A stretch of DNA of 64,000 bases from Diphasiastrum complanatum. Taxonomy: Eukaryota > Streptophyta > Lycopodiopsida > Lycopodiales > Lycopodiaceae. The stretch covers positions 11,779,634-11,843,633 of the forward strand of contig CM055114.1 of assembly GCA_029204225.1 (NCBI GenBank), given 5' to 3'. Position 1 is the first letter of the stretch; each line of letters begins with the position of its first letter. The notes beneath the pieces are model-generated. The model saw nothing but the letters and a program-made list of their open reading frames with translations, did no database searches and was not told the DNA's origin. Both the position numbers and the translations under genes were made by a program. Positions 1 through 9,113 of this stretch are shown in pieces.

Positions 1-1430
1 TGGTAAAGTGAGACTTCCTCTCCTTGTATACCTCCAAGGTAGGGTCTCCAAGCCTAGCACACATCCTAGATCACCAAGGAGCAAATTGGATTCAAAGGCG
101 ACCAAGTGTTTATTTCTTGGATATGATAGTCAAGTTAAGGGATACAGGTTGTATGACTTAGAGGGTAAGAAAGTCATCATAAGCAGGGATGTGATCTTTG
201 ATGAGGATGGATCTCATAAAGATACAGAGATATCTTATGATAGGTGATCTTTGATGAGGATGGATCTCATAAAGATACAGAGATATCTTATGATAGGAAG
301 CAAGATGGAGGAATTCCTATCTTGGTGACAAGTCATCACAAGAGCCTAAATCAGCACGTGTACCACCTACACCAATCCAAGTACCTAGAGTGGCCATTGA
401 TGAGAAAGGAAAAAGGAAGGAGAGATCAAGTACATGGGATACTTATTCACCTCCTACTTCACCAGGTAGGAAGCATCTACATCAGATACTAGAAGATTGC
501 CTAGATGGTACTATGAAACTATCAAGGATAGTGTCATTTTGAAACAGGGAGGCTTCAAAAACATCATGAAGATCAGAATCGACAGGAGGATCATCATTAG
601 GATGGGGATGTATACTTTGCATATGTGGCCACAGTGTTGGAAACCAAGGATCCATGTACTTTCAAGGAGGCTGAAAAAGAGGATATTTGGAGGAAAGCTA
701 TGGATGAGGAGTACAACTCAATCATGAAGAACAAGACTTGGAGACTTGTTCAATTACCTACAGGTAAAAAGGCCATTGGTTGCAAGTGGGTCTATAGAAC
801 TAAGTATAAATCAGATGGTTCTATAGATAAACATAAGGCAAGGTTGGTTGCAAAAGGGTATGCTCAACAGGAAGGGATTGACTATGAAGAAACTTTTGCA
901 CCAGTTGCTAAGTTAACTACTATGAAGATGGTTTTGTCACTGGCAGCTCAGTTTGGATGGGATATTCAACAAATGGATGTGAAGAGTGCATTCCTGAATG
1001 GATTTCTAGAGGAAGTCTACATGGAGTAGCAAGAGGATACATAGTAGCAGGATAGGAAGACCAGGTTTGCAAGTTGGACAAGGCATTATATGGACTTAAG
1101 CAAGCACCTAGAGCATGGTACACGAGGATTGACACATACTTTGAGGAGCTTGTCTTTCAGAGGAGTAATTCGGAGCCTACACTTTATGTTTTGATCAGGG
1201 ATGGTCATATTGTGATTGTAGTGATTTATGTGGATGATCTTGTTATCATAGGTTTGGATCATGGTGTGATTCAGAATATTAAGAAAGATCTCTCACGGAG
1301 TTCGACATTAAGTATGCTCATGAACTTTTTGAAAAGTTCAATATGTCAGAGTGCTAGCCTATTTCTACACCATATGATAGTGGATGTAAGCTTGCTAAAG
1401 CTGAGGATGATCAAGAGGCCAAGTACTCAA
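1..1430 (+). mobile_element. Ty1/copia fragment: integrase C-terminus and reverse transcriptase, degenerate
   Basis: Part of a copia pol gene without LTRs. Residues such as CLFLGYDSQVKGYRLYDL and VIISRDVIFDE (about 107-215) are the integrase C-terminal region. From 640 to 1029 the reverse transcriptase runs with [37 protein letters not shown] and [10 protein letters not shown]. It resumes after a frameshift at 1074 with ALYGLKQAPRAWY and the catalytic YVDD (near 1229-1240). Beyond about 1290 the frame jumps to the start of the RNase H linker (text like STPYDSGCKL), so the RT C-terminus is deleted. A 53-bp tandem duplication at 191-296, stops and frameshifts show that it cannot be expressed. 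Family assignment is firm; the ends are approximate. Confidence 0.9.
191..296 (+). repeat. 53-bp exact tandem duplication inside the copia pol
   Basis: Bases 191-243 and 244-296 are the same 53 bp, starting GTGATCTTTGATGAGGATGG and ending in GATAG. 53 is not a multiple of three, so the duplication itself shifts the integrase/RT frame. No mismatch was seen, so it is recent relative to the rest of the decay. Confidence 0.95.
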
Positions 1431-1448
1431 AAGGATACGCCAACTGGA

Positions 1449-1545
1449 TACTCCTCTTGAGTCCTGACTCCTGGGTCAGAAGTCCTGAGTCGGAAGTTTT
1501 GACTCCTCACTCACTGCTGAGCTGCTCAGTGCTCAGTGCTCGGGA
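1449..1545. repeat. Low-complexity stretch rich in GACTC/GAGTC and GCTCAGT words
   Basis: Directly after the copia fragment the sequence repeats short words in both orientations (GAGTCCTGACTCCTGGGTCA, AGTCCTGAGTC, then GCTCAGTGCTCAGTGCTCGG). Several can fold on themselves. No gene is seen. It may be the terminal part of another degraded element; no family is assigned. Confidence 0.5.
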
Positions 1546-1708
1546 CTGTACATGCTACCTAGTAACCTTGCTACAGTCACCAGCCAGTGTAACCTGCTTA
1601 ATGTTAGAACCTACTAGTCTTCACAAAAAGAATCTCCCCAATAGGAGAACAAACGAAAAAAAAAAACCAAAAAAAAGGCTCGAACTGTTTCCCGATTCAA
1701 ACCTGGCC

Positions 1709-1736
1709 AGCCGATTCGAATCTATTCGAATCGGCT
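1709..1736. repeat. Perfect 13-bp inverted repeat (hairpin) with 2-nt loop
   Basis: Arm 1709-1721 (AGCCGATTCGAAT) is the exact reverse complement of 1724-1736, with loop CT. A related word, CCGATTCAAACCTGG, sits 15 bp upstream and resembles a Pol III B box (GGTTCGANNCC). The hairpin lies just before a LINE 3'-tail remnant. This may be part of a SINE-like element; no A box was convincing. Confidence 0.8.
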
Positions 1737-1756
1737 GAGTTGAATTGGTTGGTAAC

Positions 1757-1783
1757 CTTGGCATGGAAAAGACATTAACAAAG

Positions 1784-1818
<35 letters not shown>
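1757..1818 (+). mobile_element. LINE 3'-tail remnant followed by (CT)n
   Basis: The word TGGCATGGAAAAGACATTAA plus C/T and AAAGC at 1758-1783 is the same as the 3' end of the LINE at 5816-5843. In both places a CT-rich simple repeat follows at once (here 1784-1818). This is either a copy truncated almost to its tail or a non-autonomous element borrowing the tail. Confidence 0.65.
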
Positions 1819-2429
1819 CATTCTAAATGGCTTATCAAGATGGCCACATTCTGCTGATTTTACTTGCCACCCTCATAGCGGCAGTCACAATGTTGTGGAT
1901 TATTTCATGCGGTCACCATCTCTTACACCGTTCATCCCAAATCTTATTGTTTCTCCTTCCACCTTGTCAAATCATTCTTTTCTCACACTATCCCTTGGCG
2001 CCATGACATGTCAATCTCAACCCACTCCCCCTACCCTACCGAGAGCACCTGGATACACTTTGACATGAGCATACACACTTTATCAAGATTCTCTCTCCTC
2101 TCTACTCTAGTATTTCTCACACAATAGACCACTTCAAACCCAAGCCACTTTTCTTACAACTACACTCCACACATCCGCTTCCACATCCTTTTTTCAGAAT
2201 TTGATCCTCAAATTCTAGATAGGAGTTAGCTAATCGTATTAGCACTCACACACCAAGAACAACTTAAGAGATTAGAACTTAGATTATAGAAGAATTGAGC
2301 AAAGCTCTATACAATAGAATGAATCTATGGTGGGGCGCCAGCCTACTTAAATACTTTCTATATGACTTGTGAAAAGCCAAAAGCCAAAAAAGGCCAAAAA
2401 GCAAAAGCTAAAGGCAAAAAGCTAATTGT
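1819..2429. other. No gene recognised; AAAAGCC-type repeat near the end
   Basis: Low-coding sequence between the LINE tail and the next copia fragment. Bases 2371-2425 are a degenerate array of AAAAGCC/AAAAGCT words. No conserved domain was recognised on either strand. Confidence 0.5.
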
Positions 2430-3441
2430 TCTTATTACTATCTTTCTTGAATGGTTACCTTGAAGAGGAGGTTTATTTAGAGCAGCCCCAGGGTTATGAG
2501 GTTGAAGGCAAAGAGCATTTTGTTTGCAAATTAAAGAAAGCACTATAGGGGTTGAAACAAGCGCCTAGAGCATGGTATACAATTATTTTTTGAAGCAGAA
2601 TTTTCATAAAAGCATGTCTGAGTCAACACTATATATTTTGAAAGATTCGGATGACATAGTCATTATTGTTCTCTATGTAGATGATCTTATTATCACAGGG
2701 TCAAATAAGTCATTAATAGAGAATAAAGAACAATATTTCACAAGAGTTTGATATGAAAGATTTGAAGAGACTTCAGTATTGTTTGGGTATTGAAGTTTGG
2801 AGGTCAAAGGAAAATCTTTTCATATCACAAGCAAAGTATGCAAGAGAGTTACTCAAGAAGTTTAACATGCTTGATTGTAAGTCCATTTCTACACCTTATG
2901 TTCCAAGTGTAAAGCTTACAAAAGAGGAAAATTCTGAAAGTGTGAACGAAACACTTTATAGGTAGCTTGTAGGTAGTCTTATCTATCTAACGACTACTCG
3001 ACCAGACACTTCATATGCAGTGAGCATGGTGAGTCAATTCATGTCTTTACCAAAAGTTTGTCATTGGAAAGCGGCAAAAAGGATTTTGTGTTATGTCAAA
3101 GGGATAGGGCTACTACATCAGCGACTTGTGAAGCAATCTGGTTACGAAGGATTCTAAAAGATATTCACATAGAACAAGTTGAATCTACAGTTCTTTGGTG
3201 TGACAATCAGAGTTGCATTCAGCTTGCGAAGAATTTGGTGTTTCATAGCAGGTCAAAGCATATTGAAGTTCAGCAGCATTTCATACGAGAAAAGTTGCAG
3301 AGTGGCGAAGTAGAGTTGATCTGCTGCGACACCAATGATTAAGTTGTAGATATCTTCACAAAAGGACTTGGTCGTGAAAAATTTGAGAAGTTCAGGACAC
3401 TCCTAGATGTTATTGATAATCAATTATCCATTAAGGGGGAG
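2430..3441 (+). pseudogene. Ty1/copia RT and RNase H, 5'-truncated and broken
   Basis: It starts inside reverse transcriptase ([19 protein letters not shown], then an in-frame TAG before GLKQAPRAWYT). It continues through a VDDLIITGSN motif, MKDLKRLQYCLGIEVW, a [17 protein letters not shown] segment and a deletion, then RNase H: TVLWCDNQSCIQLAKNLVFH, HIEVQQHFIREKL and VVDIFTKGLG. Several stops interrupt it. The 3' end runs into a purine tract (TTAAGGGGGAG, 3431-3441) that acts as the polypurine tract of the LTR that follows. Gag, protease and integrase are absent. Confidence 0.88.
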
Positions 3442-3815
3442 TGTTAGGAATTAATGGTTAATTAATTCTTTGTAGAGGCCAGCCTGCGTGCTAGACGGCC
3501 TATTTCTATTTTTAGTATAGATACTTCTACTTATAGTAAAAGTACCAATTTTGCTAGAATAGTATAGAAATCTATTTTGACTAAGATAGCATAGATTTCT
3601 ATTGTTAAGACTTCATAATTAGCATTCCAATTGCTATTGTAGAAGGATAGCGTTTGCTTTTGTTTTTGGGCAGTCTCTATAAGAGCAGATGGCCGCCCAC
3701 CTCCATTGTTATCTCAATTTCTAGTTTATGAAGCGTAGCTTCTTGCAGTCCATCTTCTTCCTCTTGTGATTGATGTTTTGCGTGAGCACTAATAAGATTA
3801 GTTTACTCCGATTTC

Positions 3816-3820
<5 letters not shown>
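3442..3820 (+). repeat. 3' LTR (end approximate) of the copia fragment
   Basis: It begins TGTTAGGAATTAATGG directly after the polypurine tract. A TATA-like CTATAAGAGC occurs at about 3675, as expected for the U3/R part of a promoter-bearing LTR. The 3' boundary is uncertain because a (CT)n tract starts at 3821, and no second copy is in the window for comparison. Confidence 0.7.

Positions 3821-3890
<70 letters not shown>
3821..3890. repeat. (TC)35 microsatellite
   Basis: A 70-bp uninterrupted TC tract lies between the copia LTR and the first bases of the LINE. It may be part of the target into which the LINE inserted. Confidence 0.97.
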
Positions 3891-3893
<3 letters not shown>

Positions 3894-3996
3894 GAGATGG
3901 CTCCACGCGGATCTACTCCTACTGTCCCTCGTACCCCAACCTCTCTTCCCCCACGAAGGACCACCCGCTCCCCTCTCGCTATTATCTCCTCCCCCC

Positions 3997-4134
3997 CCAT
4001 CGCTGAAACTCACACCTCCTCCATCGCTGAAAATACCTCCCCCATCGCTGAAACTCACACCTCCCCCATCGCTGAAAATACCTCCTTCATCGCTGAAACT
4101 CACACCTCCCCCATCGCTGGAAACAGCACCTCCC
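3997..4134 (+). repeat. In-frame 45-bp (24+21) coding minisatellite in LINE ORF1
   Basis: Alternating units CCATCGCTGAAACTCACACC.. (24 bp) and CCATCGCTGAAAATACCTCC.. (21 bp) begin at 3997, 4021, 4042, 4066, 4087 and 4111. Both lengths are multiples of three, so they keep the frame and code for alternating IAETHTSP and IAENTSP peptides. The period was counted directly on the sequence. Confidence 0.9.
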
Positions 4135-4164
4135 TCGATGGAAAAAGCACCCCGAGGGTCTACA

Positions 4165-5652
4165 ATGACAGTTGGATTGCTTGCATGAGTTTTGTACCAA
4201 ATGGGGCCTAGGGGTGAACGTTGGGAAGACCAAGGTTATGGTCTTCAACACTTCGAGAGCATTCATGCTGCGACAAGAGCTTACTTTGGGTGGACAGGTT
4301 CTAGAGGTGGTCCCTTCCTATACATACCTGGGGGTCCTTTTCTTAGGTCCTACTTTTAGCATGAGACAGGCCGCGACCACTCGACTGGGGAAAGGGCATG
4401 CTTCCCTTGTTCAGCTAGAGCATTTTTGTTTCTGGAAGTCCATCCAGGATGCTCGCAGTAAGTGTCGACTCTTTGATACCATTGTTACTCCCACAGCTTT
4501 ATATGCGGCAAAGACATGGTGTACAAGTCTCCCTTCTTCGCATTGGGCCAATCTCTCACGATTACAGACCACCATGCTAGCTCGATTGATTCGAGCGAAG
4601 CCTTCTGTTCCACATGAGATTCTTCTAGCCGAGTTTGCAGTTCCACCTATACAGATCGAGGCAGCTCTTCAGCTCATCACCTATATACAGAGGATACAGG
4701 CGTTACCAGAGATAGACAGGCGATACATACAGGTTACACTATCCTCTTCACAGTGTCTTCACGATCAGGGCTACAGGTTATCATGGTTTTCTCAGGCCTC
4801 CCACCTTCTGCTTACGTCATTTGGCATCTCCATTACAGAGCTCCCCTCAGGCACACATCACTATATCAGACGCTTCCTCTATCGCACATATCTAGAGCGG
4901 ACTTGGCGTAACCAATTAGGGGTTAAGCCAGCTTTCTACCGGACTCATTTCTTGGAGCTAGATGCATCAGGGACCCCCCGGTCATGCCACGCTACTTGGA
5001 CTCGGGACTGTCACATTGTCTCAGATTCACATTGGGGCAGCTCAGGGTGTCCTCTCATCAGCTAGCTATCGAGACTGGGAGGTTCCATGGTACTCCCAGA
5101 GAGGAGCGGATTTGCCAGTTATGTTCTCTAGGTGAGGTGGAGTTTGAGGAGCACCTTATCTTTAGGTGCCTTGTATATTATGAGATCACAGGGCGATATC
5201 ATTGCCTATTCCGAGGGATGCCTACCACTCTACGCTCTCTCATAGCTTATGAGGACCCACGGTGTGTCGCTCTGATGGTACGTGAGATGTCCATACTACG
5301 GAGAGATTTATACGAGACACCCCAGCATTTTACCTCACAGCCATTGATTACCTCATTCTTTACTAGGCGGAGATCACGTGATTTAGTGCTTGAGGATGAG
5401 GATTATGATTATGATGACGACGAGGATGATAGCCGCTCTCATGCTCATAGAGATCAGAGACAGTGTACCTCCCACCATCATGTTACTACCAGGATTACCA
5501 GACATCCTACACAGAGGCGAACCACTACTACTATTACACATGCACGTGCTCATGCTCACAGACGACGCCGGCAGGCTCCAGCGCTTTCCCATTCTGTGGC
5601 TCGCATTACATCTTTTTACAGCATCAGCACAGCAGCCGCAACACAGCCTTGA
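4165..5652 (+). pseudogene. LINE reverse transcriptase C-terminus with zinc-binding (zf-RVT-like) domain
   Basis: From 4172 the protein reads LHEFCTKWGLGVNVGKTKVM, then TYLGVLF, the thumb region after the RT catalytic core of LINEs (GLGVNVGKTKVM is typical). The catalytic YADD part is absent. About 290 codons later the frame changes near 5060, and the other frame reads RICQLCSLGEVEFEEHLIFR followed by C, a C-X2-C-X12-H-X4-C zinc-binding motif usual in plant LINE RTs. An Asp-rich and His/Arg-rich tail follows up to about 5652. The frameshift and the missing core make it non-functional. Confidence 0.85.
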
Positions 5653-5879
5653 CATCTTACCATAGATACATATGATTATCATGCGCACACTCTCACATAT
5701 ATGTCTATTTTAGTTTGCACTAGATGTTTCTCTTTATTACAGTTTGGAGACGTTTTTATACGCTCCCATGGTTACCATACACTTGACATGTACTTCATAA
5801 GTCTTATATGCCTTTTGGCATGGAAAAGACATTAATAAAGCTTGCTTTCTTTCTTTCTCTCTCTCTCTCTCTCTCTCTC

Positions 5880-6260
5880 ATTATAACTTTGAGTTTCAAC
5901 TTAGCGGAGCACACAATCACAATGCACATTGCACAATTAAACTGGCAATACGTGAAACTTCAAAGTTGAAAGTGCAAACTTCAAACATAAACACAAATTA
6001 CAAGTTCCAATGTTGAATGCTCAAGAGTCACTAGTCACGAGTCAATACTCAAGACTCAAAATTTAAATCACCACAATCATAAATGCATAAAATCAAAATT
6101 TTAAAACTTAAAATTGATATTAGATAATTGAATTTTAATGATGTCAGTCTTCAAAGTTCAGAATCCATATGTGTCCATTGTAATGTCTGATGATATGTAA
6201 ACAATAGTATGTATAATGTCATATCTCATCAGTACTGCATACTATCTACTAATCTAGACT
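5880..6260. other. AT-rich spacer, no gene recognised
   Basis: It is low in coding signal on both strands and full of short AAACTTCAAAG-like words. Nothing assignable was seen. Confidence 0.5.
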
Positions 6261-6760
6261 CTAAGCTCTCTTGGCTTTGAGCCTCCTCCGAGCAAGTGCC
6301 GTCGAGCCTACTGCAGTCTCCTCTCTCACGTCAGGGACGAAGTCCTCATCGGAGACCGAGGGAGGATGCCCCTCATCCTCATCCTTGCTCTCCTCAAATC
6401 CCTCCTCCACATACTCCTCCTCCTCCGAGGACTTTGACCCTTACGATGCCTTAGGCTCAGACTCGTCATGAGGGCTGTGTGCAAGAGAGCTTGTATCCTC
6501 TCGTGCCCTCCTCCTGCGCGCTGCTTGAGTGATAGGTCCTACACACAAGGATTGACAAACGTATTACAGTCCACAAATTACAATGATCAGTTCAAAAATT
6601 TGAAGTGACAAGCATGTAGCGTCAACCCAGTAGTAGGCACTAACTTCTAATTTCTCACTTGCCCTCTGCATAGCCTCCTCATAGAGGAACGCGTACACGT
6701 CTTCGTCTGTTTGTGATCCTGGTCGCAAGTCTAAAACCTTTTCCACATTGATCTCATCTG
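6261..6760 (-). pseudogene. C-terminal part of an unidentified acidic-tail protein (possible transposase relic)
   Basis: On the minus strand an exon-like piece near 6746-6640 reads EKVLDLRPGSQTDEDVYAFL YEEAMQRASEKLE. After an intron-like gap with acceptor TTGTGTGTAG (6550-6541), a second piece (6540-6261) reads TQAARRRRAREDTSSLAHSP and then a Glu/Asp-rich tail (SSEEEEYVEEGFEE, DEDFVPDVREE) ending ARRRLKAKRA and a stop at 6261. One in-frame TAA lies in the second exon. Basic-then-acidic C-termini are common in plant hAT-type transposases, but no catalytic motif is present, so the family is a guess. Confidence 0.35.
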
Positions 6761-8593
6761 GTTTGATCTATGCACATGCCACAATGCACTCATGGTACAA
6801 GAGATGTTCTTACTGCGAATGCTAACATCTAGAATGTTTGATCTCTGTTGGGATAGGCTCTTGGGCTCGAGGTGAGCATGGATATGCTCTACAATTGGGT
6901 ATTGACTTGCATGTCTAATCCTTAGTTGTTTGTTGTACTCAATGTTGATCCATGTAATGTTCGATCCATAGTTACCAAAGAATGCATTTGCAAGTGTTTG
7001 CAAGCTTGCAAATGCATTTGCTTGTGGCTCAATGAAAATAAAGTATATTTTTGAGCAATTTTATTGTAAAAAATGAGTAAATGCTTAAAATTGTGATTTT
7101 GATCCACATTTTGAAGTACTTGGTGACTTAAAAGTTCCTCTTCAAGTTTCTAGTCATTTTTTTTTTCTTAAATTAGAGTATTTTAAGCAAACATTGTGTC
7201 CCCTAGCAAATTTGCAACGCATTTGCGAACTCAAACATTTATTGGCAACCGTGGAACTTAGATTGCAAGGTGACATTATAGCCAAAGTTGACTTAAACCC
7301 TAAACCTCTTAAGATATAACAATTTTACTATCGAGCTAAACTTCAAAGGTTAACCCTACTAATGTCAAACCCTGAAACATATATAGCATAACATGAATAT
7401 GAGGGTTATTTATAGATAATAGTCCAAGTTGTTAACCTTGCGAAAGTCACTGGTATATAGGCCCTAGCTTCCTCAAACAATGCTCAATTAGAAAGTTTGG
7501 ATTTTAGCAATACACAATGTTCTCAACAATTGATTTAGTTGTGGGTTAGTCTACTTTTTTCCTAATGAAATTAAAATTTTCATCTTACTGTGTGCTCGAA
7601 ATCCATTTTAAGGTTCAAAATAGTATTAAAACTATCTCAATCTATATTGTGACAATGACTAGATTTTGAGTGTTTGGTTTTTTGCATTTCATAGTCGATA
7701 CTACTTTTTCTAATCCAAAAGTGTGTTGTTTATGTGTCACAATCTATAGAAATTTTTTAGCTATAGAAACTTACCAAGTATATTTTTTGATTGAAACATG
7801 AGATTTCCCACATTCCAAACAAAACAATATCTGGAATTGGATATAACTAATGCCTCTACATGTCATTCAAAATCGTACATGTATTGACTTTTTCAGCAAT
7901 GTTGGTTGGGGTATTAAGGCTTCTTAATCAGTGATGGGTAGTGTGAAACGATGGGAGTGTGCCATGATAATGGAGTCTATAAGTAACCTCACATATTTAT
8001 GTTTTGCTTATAGTTCCATAATATGTTTCATTTGGTCAAAAGGCTTGTTTATTAGCAGGTTGTTTATCTTACTCCTATAAGTTTTGTATAAATAGCATGT
8101 TCTTTTTGGTGGCATGCTGAAATGAACAGGGTTTGCGAACGCCTGAAGTTGCTGATGTTGTGAATTTACAACGTGGAGGTGTTTGTCTCGTTTCTTGTAT
8201 GCATAGAGCTTGGGTTTGCGAACACCTGATGTTGATGATGTTGTGAATTTACAACGTGGAGGTGTATGTCTCGTTTCTTATATGCATAGAGCTTGGGCAT
8301 GCCACATAACCATGAATGTTTGTGGACCCATATGTTAAGCCCTAGAATACTACCATTTCAGTTCTTTCACTTGCTATGCCTAACTACATGTAGCCAACTT
8401 TATTAGTATCTCAAATCTAACAAATGACTACAATCAAATGAACGATTTTAACAATTATCACAAATATAAGTTATAAATGAAATTTGGCTAGCTATGTTTA
8501 ATTGGTAATACATTTTATTGTCATTGTATAACTGGATTTTATGTTTTGATTTGTTTATAGAAGCTTCTTATTATAATTAAGCTTTATTCTTAG
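6761..8593. other. Non-coding DNA upstream of GET1 exon 2, no gene recognised
   Basis: AT-rich, with many stops on all frames. GET1 exon 1, which should encode the first membrane segment, was looked for here and not found. This is probably intron 1 or degraded intergenic sequence. It contains the 83-bp tandem duplication listed separately. Confidence 0.5.
8131..8297. repeat. 83-bp tandem duplication
   Basis: GTTTGCGAAC at 8131 recurs at 8214. The two units share GATGTTGTGAATTTACAACG, TGGAGGTGT, TCTCGTTTCTT and ATGCATAGAGCTTGG with a handful of substitutions. It includes a small palindrome GTGAATTTAC. The function is unknown. Confidence 0.9.
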
Positions 8594-8705
8594 GCATTTG
8601 GTTATTCTTCACAGAAAGAGAGAATGCAGCCTGAAGAAATCAATCTTGTGAAGGAGATCAATCGATTACAAAAGGAAGCAGATGCTTTGTCAACGTATGT
8701 GTTTC

Positions 8706-8801
<96 letters not shown>

Positions 8802-9080
8802 ATGCTGTTATGGAGAAAAAGTGTTTCTAAGTTTCTCATTGGTCCACATTTGCCCTAAATCGTCTCTAAAGGGTAGTTGAAAGGCTTCTGAAAAACAGTT
8901 GAAGTGAGAGAACACGTGTTTTTGGAAACTTCTAGAAAGAGAAGTTTCTAGAGAGAGATATATAAAATGCAATGGCAAGAGAGAGAAATAGAGAATCGCG
9001 AGTGACAGTGAGATAGTGTGATGTTTTCAAATTTTTAGGGTTTTCTGCCTGTGAGGAGAGAAATAGCCATAAAGTGAGGT

Positions 9081-9113
<33 letters not shown>

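Larger units (their letters stand above)
3891..5879 (+). mobile_element. LINE (non-LTR retrotransposon), internally deleted, flanked by (CT)n
   Basis: The 5' part (ATG at 3897) encodes a Ser/Thr/Pro-rich leader with in-frame 24/21-bp repeats. At about 4150-4165 it jumps into the last part of a LINE reverse transcriptase, so the rest of ORF1, the endonuclease and most of RT are missing. The 3' end is TGGCATGGAAAAGACATTAA..AAAGC, then (TTTC)n and (CT)n to 5879. A (TC)35 tract precedes the element. Both ends therefore lie in CT simple repeat, as expected for an element that targets or creates (CT)n. Bases 3891-3906 form a 6-bp hairpin with the putative ATG in its loop. Confidence 0.85.

Noticed and set aside
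3798-4103. Arg-Glu or Leu-Ser repeat proteins over (CT)n/(GA)n tracts (also at 26221, 30170, 63681, 63709)
   Set aside because: They are translations of microsatellites; frames exist only because CTCTCT has no stop.
5390-5688. Short frames overlapping the LINE 3' end on both strands
   Set aside because: Shadows of the RT tail region; no conserved features.
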